64,000 bases of DNA from Brachynemurus nebulosus (lineage: Eukaryota; Arthropoda; Insecta; Neuroptera; Myrmeleontidae): assembly GCA_035578155.1 (NCBI GenBank), contig JAPWDM010000011.1, forward strand, positions 20,560,375 through 20,624,374, read 5' to 3'. Below, piece after piece: positions 9,150-21,691 of this stretch; the stretch's first letter is position 1; each line of letters opens with the position of its first letter. The notes beneath the pieces were generated by a model, which was not told the DNA's origin, did no database searches, and worked only from the letters and a program-made list of their open reading frames with translations. Made by a program: the position numbers and the translations under genes.

Positions 9150-12045
9150 ATGGCAACTGTTGGCGAGCCTTTAACATTAGCCAGAGGTAAATTTAATAAG
9201 TTAATTTTAACATATTTTATATTTCTGTATAATACATAAAAATTAATAAATTAATATTTTCATAAAGATGTAAAACGGTCAATTGAATTACTTGAAAAAC
9301 TTCAAAAGAGTGGAGAAGTTCCAGCAACAAAATTGGCAGCTTTACAGAAGGTGTTACAAAGTGATTTTTTAAACGCTGTTCGTGAAGTTTATGAACATGT
9401 TTACGAAACGGTTGATATTCAAGGATCGCAAGATATCCGGGCATCGGCTACAGCAAAGGCCACTGTTGCAGCATTTGCAGCCAGTGAAGGACACGCTCAT
9501 CCCCGTGTAGTTGAACTGCCGAAAACCGAAGAAGGTTTAGGTTTTAATGTTATGGGTGGTAAAGAGCAAAATTCTCCAATCTATATTTCAAGAATTATTC
9601 CTGGTGGTGTAGCTGATCGTCATGGTGGATTGAAACGTGGTGATCAATTGTTGTCAGTAAACGGTGTGGTAAGAATATTTTAATGGTGTTAAACGTAATG
9701 CAGACTTGAACATTACTTGACAGTATTCCATATTCGTAAATAAATAAATATAAATATTTTACTTAAATAAATTCCACTTTACTTATTACATTTGTAGTAA
9801 TAGTTTCAAATGTTAGTTATTCATTTTCAAAAAGAGTTAATATTTTAATATCGTTTCCGAATTTATATATAATTTATAATTGCTGTCCAATAGTATTTAA
9901 AATTAAGGTGATTTTGAACAAAGCGGTTTTGCTAAATTATTAAAAATTAAAATTTGTTTTTCAAAAAAATTGAGCGCGACTGGTTATTGACCTAATTTAT
10001 AAATAATATTTTATGTTACCAGCACCTACGCGTAAAGACAATAATAACGTAAGTTATGAAGAAAAGTAAAAAATTAACTTTTTTAACAGAAATATTTTAA
10101 ATCGTTTGTGCTGCTTAAAGTGACGTATAAACTTACATAATAAAATTAGTTATTTTTTTCCAACTTCAATGAACGCTTATATCAACGATTACAAACGGTG
10201 GTTTAAAAATTTCAATGTTGACTTTCTTAAAAACTATGAACCGCAGCGAAAAATTGTATAATTATGGGTTTTTATTTAATTATTAACTTCAACAGCTTCA
10301 CAAAATTATCTTGTATAGTTCATCGTAATTTCTTCCGATTACTAATTTCTTCTAGTTACTTTATGGCAGTGTTTTTCAACCTTTTTCATGGCGCAACCGC
10401 CTTAGTATGAAAAAATATTTCGCGATCCCCTACCCTCCGCTGTTACTAACTTTTATTTTTTTATGTTATAAATATCGAATCCGTTCATCATTATTGATTA
10501 TTTTCATAGTTAGGTGTCGATTAAATACGTAATTATGGATTTGAAATAGGCATATTTTTATACCGACATCGAAGTTGACGACTTATAGTAGCTTTTGAAC
10601 ACACGCGTGGCGTAAAAAGTGACACGCGCACGCGCGACGGTCGTCGCCGTCTAACACTTCCGAGCATAATCCATTTGAATTCTTTGAATTGTGAACTCAC
10701 TTTAGTTTTTAAATTTATTGTATTGTCTTGTTTGAGTAGCTACTCACTGCCTTTTATTGTCTAATTAATATTCATTGTAATTATTGAAAATGAATATGTT
10801 TATGGAAACATATGTACAACCGTCAACTGGAAGTTCGAATGAGAGTAATGAAATAACACCAAAAAAAGTGTTTATATGACGACAATTATTTAAAATTTGT
10901 ATTTACTGTTATTGAAAGTAAGCCGCAGTTTTGAAACTTTATCACGTGAAAGTATGAAACTATCACATTAATATAACCTTTAATTAACCTTTTCTTTATT
11001 AAATATTATATATTGAACTAGAATGGTTTTATTTTTAAAGTAACTGCAACCCACTTAAAAAGGCTTTGCGACCCCCAGGGGGTCACGACCCACACGTTGA
11101 TAATAACGCAAATATTTTACATTACAGAATACCACTATATTTATTAAACTTATGAAATTGTTTCTAATATTAGTCGTTCATTTGCAAAGTTTGTTTGAAA
11201 ATGATGAAGTGCTAAATATAGTGATATTTTGCAGAGTAAAATATTTGTTTCATTTGCTTGGCTCCTTTTTCATCTACAGGTTGAATAATTTGAGAGTTAA
11301 CATTTGTTGTATTCTTAAAATATTCATCTAATTATTCTAATCGAATGAAGTGTTAGGTAAAAACTTAAGATATCAAAGAGAAACACCTATGGAAAATACT
11401 GTCTAGGTTTATTTAGGTTTGTCTAGGATTTATGGTTTTTTTAGAATAAAAAATTTTTCTAGTCTTTTAAGAAGATCGATACTTTTACCACAAAATAGAT
11501 AAAAAATAAATTAATTCGAAAAAATTTTTTGCTTTCATTATTCATGTTTTCATTTCATATTTTCTATCGATGTATTTATATTAGATCATTTTATTAGCAA
11601 ATTAATATATAAAAGCTTCACATCGTAACTCGAAAAACACAAAAGATATAAAGCTCCTGACTTCATTAACTGGTTGACAGGGTTGACAGCTACGGATCAT
11701 AACCAAACAATTTTTTTTATTAAGTTAACAATAGTTTGATTGTATTAAAAAATACTTGCTTAAAAATTTAATATAAATAAATGCATATTCCTTATTGTGA
11801 AAAATTTTGCATTTTTATATTTTTTTATTTTGTTTTTGCATATTATTTCTAATGTTAAGCAAAACTTAACAAACTTTACTTTTTTACAGTCGGTAGAAGG
11901 TGAAAATCATGAAAAAGCTGTGGAACTATTGAAACAAGCTCAAGGATCTGTAAAACTTGTCGTACGATACACGCCAAAAGTTCTTGAAGAAATGGAAATG
12001 CGTTTTGATAAACAGCGGGCAGCTCGTAGACGACAATTCCAATAA
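9150..12045 (+). CDS. lin-7: LIN-7/Veli scaffold protein (L27 + PDZ), 3 coding exons
   Basis: Coding exons are 9150-9186, 9268-9668 and 11890-12045. Joined, they give 197 aa, the normal size of LIN-7/MALS/Veli proteins. The L27 domain (about residues 10-68) pairs with the CASK/LIN-2 L27 domain. The PDZ domain (about residues 92-174) has the carboxylate-binding loop GLGF (102-105) followed by NVMGG, and binds C-terminal tails of receptors and channels. LIN-7, CASK and Mint/LIN-10 act as a tripartite scaffold in epithelial and synaptic membranes. The last exon reads [18 protein letters not shown] and ends in the family's basic tail (RRRQFQ). The tight fit across both splice junctions (phase 1, then phase 0 after VNGV) makes the model secure. 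Intron 2 is 2.2 kb and holds a transposon relic. Confidence 0.97.
10367..11101 (+). mobile_element. Decayed hAT element (ZBED5-like) in lin-7 intron 2
   Basis: The left end CAGTGTTTTTCAACC is a classic hAT terminus. The right end (GGGGGTCACGACCCACACGTTGA) is its degraded counterpart. Between them, 10790-10950 encodes the start of a hAT transposase: [16 protein letters not shown] with a Ser/Asn-rich run, then, after a frameshift, [19 protein letters not shown]. That matches the YDxNYLxFGFT...KPQC region that opens ZBED5-type hAT transposases. The frame has stop codons and nearly all the catalytic core is missing. No 8-bp duplication is preserved on the right. Confidence 0.8.
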
Positions 12046-12096
12046 AATACTCGAAGAATTTCTTCACGAATAACTTAACATTACCTATGTACTTAC

Positions 12097-12102
12097 AATA
12101 AA
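12097..12102 (+). promoter_or_regulatory. Polyadenylation signal AATAAA of lin-7
   Basis: AATAAA lies 52 bases after the stop codon, in unique sequence. Confidence 0.55.
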
Positions 12103-12228
12103 TAACGGAGATATTATATTTATGCGATTTATTAATAAAATAGTAATTTCAGTGAAAATTTTGAGCGGAACTGTTGCATAGTGTTAAAGGAAATTACTTG
12201 TAATATTTATTCTGATTTTGTGTTCTGA

Positions 12229-12231
<3 letters not shown>

Positions 12232-12259
<28 letters not shown>
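12232..12259. repeat. Poly-T tract
   Basis: Run of 28 T. It could be the A-tail of a minus-strand retroposed sequence, but nothing recognisable flanks it. Confidence 0.8.
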
Positions 12260-15200
12260 GATTCATCACATCGAAACACGATGAAAAGCATCACCATTTT
12301 TCTTAATGTTTGCTTTTGTTTCACTCTTACATAGCAAAAAAAGTATGCATTCCTAACTTTTTAGTCGATTCTGAAATCTAATCAAAATTCAAAAACCAAA
12401 CTTTTCAAGGAAGATTAGATAAGATATATTTTTCTTATTCAGTAACGTATAAGAAATGGAAGAAAAAAATGGGCAAAACACAGACTCAGAATTCGTGTTG
12501 ATCGGTGTAATCATTATAATTTAATTTTCAAAAATATCCGCTCAAAAATTCAACTGAAAATATTCCTTTTCTTTATTACGAAAGTTAAGTTGAAATATTT
12601 ATAAAGGGGATTGAATATATTGGGTTTATTAAAACTGATTTATTTAAAATAAACTTTTCAAACTAGATAGTGTTTCTTTTTTTGTACTTTTCCCTTGACT
12701 CTAATTTTGCAGCTGTAAAAAAAGCATATGGAATCGTTTTTTCGTGTTTTGAAATACGTTATTGGATCTTATTCTGCGGATCTTTCTAAGTACATATTAT
12801 AAAGAGAGAAGATATCTACTGGTTTTGGTAGATCAAATGAAGTTGTTAATGCTTAGCCATCTGGTGACACATAGAGGAACTGCGAGTAGGTTAAAGCTAA
12901 TAGCCAAAATAATCATAGCAGTTGAGTGTTTATCATTTTTATTTTAAAAGAAATTACAAAAGGATGACAATGGCATTTCAAGAAACATAAGAATTTGTAC
13001 TTGAGCAAATAGAAAAGAAAAAATTTGTGGATAGTAAAAATCTGATAAAGAAACTTTGCCTACTTGTAGTAGTTATCATTTTGACCACCAGTCCACGCAG
13101 TTTAGTTTTAGTAGTTGTATGTTCCAAAAGACATGACTGTTAAAACTATTGATTCAACTAAAACATGTATTAATTTTTTTTTTAATGTTCAGTTATCCAT
13201 GAGTTCTTTGAGTCAAATTACTGTTTTAATACTTACCTACTATTGGCTGATCGAGCCTAATTAGGTCCGATCTATTGCCACAAAAAAAAATTAATTTTAA
13301 TTTTGAATAGACTGAAACAAAAAATGTCTATTTAAAAAAAAAATTAAAATAACTATATAAAAAAGCGATATTTTTTGTATTCTAGGAAATTCTAAGAAGT
13401 TAAAATTTTTTTGGAAATATTAAACGTAAAGTACAATTGTTTATTTAATTCTATAAAAACGAATAGACAACGGATATCAGATAATTTTATTATACTATTC
13501 AAATACAAAAAGCTACCTCTTAAGTTAGCTGTAGCAATAACACTTTCGAATACATTTTTTTTTTATACATTAACTATACTTTATTTGCGGAATTCAAATA
13601 GATCACTTAAAATTATCAGATTGGTCATTAGTTATACATAATCTACTCCAGAGTTCAGCCCAGTTTAATAACTTTCCAGTAATTTTTTTTTTTGAAATTC
13701 TTCACTCATTATTTTTAAATTGCTTGGGAAACCCTCTTTGAAAAATAAACAAAACTACTCATAAACAAAATTTTTGTTTATACATTCTAAAGCCTTTGTA
13801 AGCTTGGGGGTGTTGTATCGTTGATACAGGGCGCGGTAGCTACTCCCCTGCTAATACAATATAATAAACTAATTAGCAAAATTTATTATTGTCAAACGGT
13901 TTAAATTATTCAAATGATTTAATAATTTTAAATTTAACCCATCTCCAAAATTCAGATCGTGATATAAAATTTTTAATCATAAATTTAAAATAACTTTGAA
14001 TCAAATTTTAAATTTTCATTGAAATTAAATAATTTTAATTGTATCCGTATAAATAGTTTATAGAATAAAAAAAATTACTTTCATTAATTGCAATAATCGT
14101 AATAATCTTCTTAAAAGATTTTTCAGTCTAATTAAAAATTTATGTTATGTGAAAATTGTGTACGTATACTTTTATTAGTACTGTACAATTATATGAATAA
14201 TATGTGTCGAGTGTGTTATACAATTTATTTCAAATAGACTTTGACCCGAGCAGTGACGAATAACTTGAAAAAATAAATGGTGTCATATTTATTCAATTTT
14301 TAATTATCACGTATTATTTGATAATATTAACAAATTTATTATTTTGTTTGTTGATGAATTTGTAATGATTTAGAAGTTACATTAAATAAAAGGTAAATTA
14401 ATTAAGGGATTATTGCATTTTAATTTTCGATTATATTTTCAATTGTTAATTCTTCGTAAGACGTTTTTTGTTTGTTACTTTACCTTTTGGTTTTCAAGAA
14501 TTTCTGTTTTCGTATAACAATTTGTTTCCAGATGTTCTCATTTTTTTTTTTTAAATTATCTTAAAAACTAAAAACTTCTTTAAAATTCTTCTAAGTTATA
14601 TTCTCCAACATTGATTTTTTAATGAAGAAAGCGAAGTTCTATTTAAAATTCACCTAACTCAATTGTTATTACTTTGTAAATAAGAGCGGTGGTAAAATCA
14701 TGGTGGCGGCGCATGGACGTTGGAATGATTCTAAGTGCGATTATTTCTTAAATAATAGATCACTATAAAAATAGGATTAAAAATAATAATTATTCCTGAT
14801 ATGAGCATAAATATTAACAAAACTTGAAGTTATAGAATTTAAGGTGGTTGTGCATTAGAATATCCCACAGATTAGTGAATGATTTCTGGATATGTTGTTT
14901 TTTAGCATTTAATACATAAGATATCAAAATTTAAACCGATTCAACCACAAAGTTGGTGAGGTCAAAATTTTTAAAAATTATTTTTCAAGTACGTTGTTAA
15001 TGGCGTTATTCTCCAAAACACAGTGGAAACCTCCACTTAATCGAATAAATATAAACCTGCTAAAAGATGAAAATGATAAAAAACTTACTTCAAAAAAATC
15101 TTTAAATAAACTTCTTAGGAACATTTAAGAAATAAAATCAACAAATTTGGACGTATAGTGTTTTACTAATTTTGTTTTAAAAACGACTTTGTTTTTTAAA

Positions 15201-15990
15201 TTTTCATTATGAAGTTATTTTTTAATTCTAGGTAATTTTAAAATAAGAAAAGAATTTCATAATTAAACAGTATTTGTGACAATAAATGATATTTTTAGAA
15301 TGTAGTAGTACTAAGTTCTAATTTGTCAATCATCTTAATGTCGATCCAACAATGATAAAATCATTCTTAATACTGTTAACGTAGTTGCTCTGAGAAGATC
15401 AGGTACAAAAGTACATCTCAGCAAAAAAAATTTTTTTTATCAAAAATTAAATAATGTATTGATATTCTTCAGTTATTATATTTGTATACCATTTGTTTTT
15501 TTTTTTAATTTCCGCGCGCTTATGTTGTAGCAATTTAAAAAAAAATTATTGAAAAAGCGTTGTAAAAACGTTGTAAAATAATGTTTTTAAATTATATTTA
15601 AAAAAACGGCTTGGTGAATAATTTTTATTTTTTATTAAATCTGGTTTGTAACTTTGTACTTTATAAAATATTAAATTTTTATCAAATTCCTTTGACAGGT
15701 TTTCATTTTATTAAAAAAAAAAAATAGAGTTTTCCCACAAGAGCCCGTGTTAAAATTACAAAACTTTGAAATCTTTTTTCTCAAAATTGGTAATCGGTAA
15801 GGGCTCGTATTATTGGTATTAAATTAAATAAATATCTGGAGAAGTTTCGTTAAAATCCTTTGAAAAAATCGTTTTATCGACCATCTTAAGAAAGAAAAAC
15901 TGAGAGAAATTTAAATAAAACAGAATAAAAAATTTCATTAGCAGGGGCTATTTGAAAATATATTAATACCGTCTATGTTACAATGTTTAA
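12260..15990. other. AT-rich intergenic DNA, nothing recognised
   Basis: About 3.7 kb of AT-rich sequence with homopolymer runs and short meaningless open frames. No splice-supported coding segment, RNA gene or transposon terminus could be supported. Confidence 0.4.
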
Positions 15991-16011
15991 ATACAATTCT
16001 TAACCATGTGT

Positions 16012-16547
16012 TATATATATAAAATAGGAAAATATTTTGTGTGCAGTCAGAGCAGTGTTTTAGGTGTTTTATGTAGGTTGGTGATGTGCTGCTATGTGTT
16101 TCGCTGGATTTAAAGTAGAATAGTAAATATTTTTACTTCATTCGGCCCTGTAGAAGTGTTAAAATTCTTATATTAATTTTTTTTTCCGTAATTTTAATTT
16201 GTGTTAAACATAAACAATTAATATTTTTTTGCGCTATTGAAGGTTAATTAATTTCATGTTACTTTTATAATTCAGTAAGTATTAATTTTATTACTCGTAA
16301 AATGTGTTCAATTAAGTGAAAAATTCATGTTTAGTTTTTCTTAAATAAGATAAATTTGTGTTATAATATTTTGTCTGAATGGATAATTCATTTTGGTGTT
16401 TAATTGATAAAAAAAAGATTTTTAAAACAAAAATTTTTTTTTGTAATTTAGTCATATTTGTTTGATAGTGACTTAAAATTTTTATGCAGTGTGGTGGAAT
16501 AACAGGTTTATTTTGTAAAAAAAATAAAAAGTAAAATATAATTGTGG
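16012..16547 (+). promoter_or_regulatory. Putative TATA/Inr promoter with non-coding first exon
   Basis: A good TATA element (TATATATATAAAAT from 16012) is followed about 30-35 bases later by an initiator-like CAGTCAGAG (A at 16049). The next 500 bases are relatively G/T-rich. They end in a near-perfect donor site, TGG|GTAAGT, with the exon end at 16547. No long reading frame is present, so this would be a 5' UTR exon or the start of a non-coding RNA. No downstream coding exon could be paired with it within the window. Confidence 0.3.
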
Positions 16548-16559
16548 GTAAGTGTTATA

Positions 16560-17555
16560 TTACTAATAAAGTAGAAATTTAATTTTTGTTTTGAATGTAC
16601 AATTTTTGATTGTTTTAAGGAAGTCATATGTTTTTACAAACAGCTGTATAAAATTGCCATTCTTGTTTTGTAAACAGGAAAATACCTTAATTATTATTAA
16701 ATTAAAACATAAATAGGTAGTACCTACCTAATTTTAATGCAATGAAAAATATTTTGTTTATGTTAAAAATTTTAATTTTATGCAAATAAAACTAATATAT
16801 GCAAATGCATAGGTACAATATGTATTCATAAAAAGTTATATAGTGTAAAATTAGTTTATCCTTGGAACAGGTTATTTTTGTATTCATTCAAGCTTTGGTT
16901 TTAAATTTTTATTCCATTTTCTTGTTGTATAAAAATTACTTAAGGCTGAATTAAACAAAAAATATGTTTCTAATAGCACATTTTCCAATTTTTAAAGTTT
17001 TTAATATACAAAAATTCTATAAGCAATTTTAAGAGTGCAGTTGGCCGTTAAGGACTTTAAAGTTTAACACAAAATTAAATGTAAAAATTTTATGGTCGCA
17101 ATTGTATTATGCGTTATAATTAAAGCACGTGGCAAAAGTTATTTTTAGACATTTATCAAAAAGTCCCCTATTTCCTATATTAAGAAAATATGCGTTACGG
17201 AAGTGTTATACATATAGAATCGGGGAATTGATTATAAGTTAATAATGATTAATGACTTAATGAGTGATTAGGATCACTGATCAAGTAATTTAAAGAAAAA
17301 ATTTCTATATTTAATTTCTTTAGTTGTCAGAAACACGTGCCTGTACCTATTACTACATAATAATATAGTAAATAAGCCTTCATAGATAAAAGATAAAAAG
17401 TCCTTATCAGTGATTCATTATTTAATTAGGTAACTAAAAACTAACTATACAAAATAGCAATAAAAACTCTACTTTAGATAAAATTGTCCTTTAGGTAAAT
17501 TTTAATTACAAACGAGTATTAGGCCTTGGCATACAAATGTATTTTAGAATAAAAT
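16560..17555. other. AT-rich stretch, nothing recognised
   Basis: If the promoter at 16012 is real, this is the start of its first intron. I see no genes or transposon termini in it. Confidence 0.35.
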
Positions 17556-17562
17556 GTATTAA

Positions 17563-17997
17563 CTCTTTGCACTCAAGCAAAAAAAAAGTGAGTTGTAAAT
17601 AGGCTGGTAAGATATGTAGCACATGACAACGACCGACGTTATTTTTTTGACGGATTCTTTTGACGTTCTAACATTGTTTCCCCAAAGTCGAATACTAAAT
17701 GCGCTAAATACGTCCTCAATGCTGTTTTTATTAGTTTTTAATTTTAAAAAGATAATACAACGTGATTTTGTATTATTTTATTTACAATTTTTCTAATAAA
17801 TGAATGTGTTTGCAGTTATTAAATAAAATATTCATGTAATGTGAAGTATGAGCAGTCATTACAGTTCAACATTCAGTGTGTCATGTGGTACATGTCTTAT
17901 GATCCAACAGTCAAAACACCATTAAATATGGTAGAGTTAATGGACAAACCATCTTGTCATGCTGTACATGTGGTACATGTCTTATAAGCGCAAAGGG
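17563..17997. mobile_element. piggyBac-like MITE with TTAA target duplication
   Basis: A 435-bp element is flanked by TTAA on both sides (17559-17562 and 17998-18001). Its ends are CTCTTTGCACTC and GCGCAAAGGG, imperfect inverted repeats of the CCCTTTGC type typical of piggyBac-related MITEs. ACATGTGGTACATGTCTTA-type motifs are repeated near the right end. No coding remnant. Confidence 0.75.
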
Positions 17998-18124
17998 TTA
18001 AAATATAATTAATTATATATTTTTGTGTTCTACTGATTATTTAGAATTGTTTTAACCGGGAATAGACGGTAATCATAATCTTTTAGCAGAATTACGTGAA
18101 TTATACTACCAGGATTTTATTTCT

Positions 18125-19110
18125 ATTCTGAACTAGCATTTACCCGCGGCTTCGCCCGCGTGGCAGTAGAAGGACCAAGCGGATCTTAGCACACACTACG
18201 TCCTCAGAAGTATGGGCACATCTAAACCCAAGGGGTGCCCCTGCTTTTGACACGGCAGTATACCACAACATTAAATACACTACCGCATCAAAAGTATGAA
18301 CAAACCTTGACTCAAAGTGTACCCATACTTTTGACGACGTAGTGTGTGCTGGAACCCGCTCAGCCCTTCCACTTGTGGCTTTTGAAATTATGACATCTAG
18401 TTCAAACGTAGGTATAAAATGAAATAAAATGTTTCCTCCCGGTAAAAAATAGACTATAACATTGTTTTAACAATATGCAAATTTCGAATGAAGTCAGTGA
18501 TCCTATTATCGTTTTAAATATATTTTCCCATGGGAATTAGACTTCTCACAGGATTCAAATATTTTCTCAGGGTAGAGAGTAGTCTGTGCCCCTTTCTATC
18601 CCCGCTGTAAACAATATGCAATATTTAAAATCAATTTTCCATTTTTTTAACAGTCAGTTGTCAATATTTAATTGTTTCATTTTAAATACATTTTCCCTCG
18701 GGAATTAATTACTTTCTCGGTGTAAAAACTTATGTTTATCGCTGTATATCGTTCTATCTGCTAACAAACAGAGTTCGAATAAACTCCAAATTTTTTTTTT
18801 GTTTCATTTAAAATATATTTTTCCACAGAAATGAGATTTCGCACAGGAATGAGATGTTTTTCCAGGGTAAAAAGTCGCCTATGTTATTTTCCAATCCCTC
18901 TGTTAACAATATTCAAAGTTTGAAACTAATAATCCGCTTTTTAATAGTCAACTGTCATAATTGTCATAGGTGGCCTATAACCGTCTCCGTCTCCCAAGCT
19001 ATGTCTGTGCAAAGTTTCAAGTTGACTGGTTAAGTCGTTGAAGCGTAAAAGCAAGTCAAACAAACAAACACTCAATTTTGCATTTGTAATATTAGTTAGG
19101 GTAAGGATTA
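18125..19110 (+). repeat. RTE-type dispersed repeat, head to tail
   Basis: The head ACTAGCATTTACCCGCGGCTTCGCCCGCG is a hallmark of a repeat family seen widely in insects. The block ends near CAAACAAACAAACACTC and TTTGTAATATTAGTTAGG, which is the usual tail of such copies. The interior (18430-18900) holds three loosely similar modules with a TTTTCCC..GGGAAT..TTCTC pattern, related to those in 4909-5597. No reverse transcriptase frame is present, so this is a non-autonomous or internally deleted copy. Confidence 0.65.
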
Positions 19111-19735
19111 GGATTTTAAAAACACTGAAACTTTTGTGTTCAAATCAGTAACCCAACACCAATTTCCATATTTCTAACTCAAAAAATTACAAATTTCTAT
19201 GAAAATTTTCATCTCCTATTTTACCCCCTTAGGGAGTGAATTTCCAAAAATCCCTTCTTAGTGCTCACCTACATTATTTGAAATTCACCCCCCTTAGTGA
19301 GTGAATTTCAAAAAATGCCTTCTTAGTGCTCAGCTACGTTATATAACAAATCTCTGTTCAAAATTTCACGTTTCTTGGTGACAGACTTCCATCTAAAGTT
19401 TCTTCCCCTTATTCATCCCCCTTTAAGGGATGCATTTTTAAAAGCACTAAAACTTTTATTTTCAAAGTAGTAACCTAACAAAAATTTCCATATTTCTATC
19501 TAAAAAAAATTACAGATGTCTATGAAAATTTTCATCCCCTATTTTACCTCCTTAGGGGATGAATTTCCAAAAATCTCTTCTTAGTGCTCACCTACGTTAT
19601 ATAAGAAATCTCTATTCAAAATTTCACGTTTCTAGGCCCAGCGGTTTGGGCTGTGCGTTGATTGATCGGTCAGTCAGTCAGTTTTGATTTTTATATACAT
19701 ATGTATATGTATAGATAGATATATAGATTATATTT
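19110..19735 (+). repeat. Dispersed repeat with tandem TTAGGG(G)ATGAATTTCC modules
   Basis: Three to four modules of about 75-300 bp repeat the sequence CCTATTTTACCCCCTTAGGG, then GAATTTCCAAAAATC, then TTCTTAGTGCTCACCTACG. The copy ends with GGCTGTGCGTTGATTGATCG, then CAGTCAGTCAGT, then a TATA/GATA-rich tail (19690-19735). This is the 3' part of a repeat type common in Lepidoptera and other insects. No coding frame remains. Confidence 0.7.
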
Positions 19736-20267
19736 TTAATCTCAAAATTAAATGCTAATGCTGGACGAACTTGAATGTTAGCTTTCAATAAGATATTGTA
19801 ATTCAATTTTTTGTGTTAATTGTTTCTTCTAAAAATTGAATTTTAATAATATAGATTTAAAAAAAAAATAAGATAAACAAAATATAAATTTTGCAAGACT
19901 ATGTAAAATAAAGAATTGAGAAAAGAATTTATTTTCAGAAATGAATTTAATTTCCTTATATCGAATAATTCAAAAGTCAGTTTTATTTTTATATTATTTT
20001 TGAGTTTGGACGGAATATCAGTCGTCATTTAGATGAGTAAGTTATACAATTTTGCAAAATTTAAATTTTCGATTTTCCACATCTTTTTTTTATCACCAAT
20101 GTATCTTTTGTATTGTTACCTATTATAATGTACCAGAAAGTGACAAAATTTTATGATAAGAATGAATTTACCTTTAACTGCAGTTTTCTAAACTCTAATT
20201 ATTATTCTTATTAGTTATTAACTTATTTTATATTCATCTATTTATGAAATCAATAAATCATAATAGT

Positions 20268-20425
20268 AGGCTTGTTCGAGCAGCAATTTTGGATAGTACC
20301 AAATTGTTAGGATTATGCGCAAAGCAATTTTATTATGCGCAGAGCGGTTTTAATAATGACTAAACACGTTTTGCGCACAATCCTGACAGTTTGCTACTAT
20401 CCAAAACTGCTGCTCGAACAAGCCT
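20268..20425. mobile_element. Compact 158-bp MITE with long TIRs
   Basis: The ends AGGCTTGTTCGAGCAGCA and TGCTGCTCGAACAAGCCT are perfect inverted repeats. The match continues with few differences for about 55 bases, so the element can fold almost entirely into a hairpin. A 3-bp direct repeat AGT flanks it. A 3-bp duplication would suit a Harbinger-like mover, though AGT is not the typical TWA. Confidence 0.8.
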
Positions 20426-20862
20426 AGTATGTACTTGATTTTCAAATTTCCAATATTAAGGTAGTTGGCGCCCTAGAATATAAATTTCAAAATTTGAACC
20501 AATTCTGATATATATTTTGTGAGATAACAATCTTTGAAAACTACATTTTTATTACGTAGCTAATGGGAGAATTTCCAAAACATACCAAAAACCAGCACTT
20601 AATCGAATAAAATAATTGCCTTCTGCTAAAGATTAAATGATAAATAACTGTCTCCAAAAAATTTAATTATTTGGGCATAAAATAATAAAACCAACGAATT
20701 CTGATGTAGTATTTTAGTAATTTAATTTTATAAACTGAGAAATGTATCAAAATTTATTTTAGAAAAAAAAAATTAGGAATTGGAATTTTGAAAAAAAAAA
20801 CACAATCAATTATGTAGTTTTTATTCACAACAATATATGATTTTTTTCTATTTTAGTAATTA

Positions 20863-21424
20863 ACTAGCCGTATGCTCGATGGGATTTCCCATCGACAACA
20901 TCTTTTTATTAGATACTCACTTTCTGCTCACTTTTTTTTAATGTTTTTCAAAAGCCTAAATCAATATCCACGTTTCTAACTTCAAAAATGACGAACTTCC
21001 CATATGAACTTTCATTTTCTGTTTTAACTACTTAGGGAATAAATTTCCAGAAACAACTGACTTTTATTTATAAATAGAAGCCTAAACGCCAATTTTCATA
21101 ACTCTTGTGCTTAATTTCGTCCTTCTAAACCCAACAGTTTAGGTTGTGCGTTGTCTGTCAGTCAAAGTTAAAGATTCATTAAATAAGATATTATTTATTT
21201 TAATAGTCATAGTAACATATTTTTCTAATTTCAAAAATAAGGAATTTCCATAAAAATCTGCATTCCCTATTTAACCCACTTAAGGGGCGAATTTTCAAAA
21301 ATTCTTTCTTAGTGGTCACTTACGTTACATAGGGAACTCCTGTGCAAAATTTAATTCTTCTAAACCCAATAGTTTAGGCTGTGCGTTGTCTGTCAGTCAG
21401 TCAGTGTTACAAATTTATTAAGTA
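20863..21424 (+). repeat. Dispersed repeat, second copy of the TTAGGG/GTGCGTTGTCTGTCAG family
   Basis: It starts with ACTAGCCGTATGCTCGATGG and contains two tandem tail modules, each ending TTTAGGCTGTGCGTTGTCTG and a CAGTCAGT run (near 21140 and 21380). It is related to 19110-19735. Non-coding. Confidence 0.65.
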
Positions 21425-21690
21425 GATTTATAAATAAGTCTCCGTGGTTACCAGTTGGGTTTAATAAAATGGAGTCATACTTGACAATTTAATGCCTGTG
21501 GTATCTCTAGGAAACATATTATGTGAATATGTTCGATTCAGTACTCATTGTCAGTGGGTTATATGAAATTTTTCAAACATTTGTATCAGATTTTTAATAC
21601 ATTACCGTTGGTGACACTGACTTGTTTAATGTCGTTAACAGTCGTTACAAGGCACTGAGCAGGCTAAGCAGTGAATCAAACACATTAACA
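21425..21690 (-). repeat. Third copy of the repeat found as inverted arms upstream of lin-7
   Basis: 21425-21560 matches 8810-9055 in the same orientation, for example AAATGGAGTCATACTT and GGTATCTCTAGGAAA. The rest, to 21690, is less clear but seems to belong to the same element. Confidence 0.6.
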
Positions 21691-21691
21691 T

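Noticed and set aside
13800..13862. Possible tRNA-like or SINE-head sequence (GC-rich GGGCGCGGTAGCTACTCCCC)
   Set aside because: No A/B box pair or cloverleaf could be drawn.
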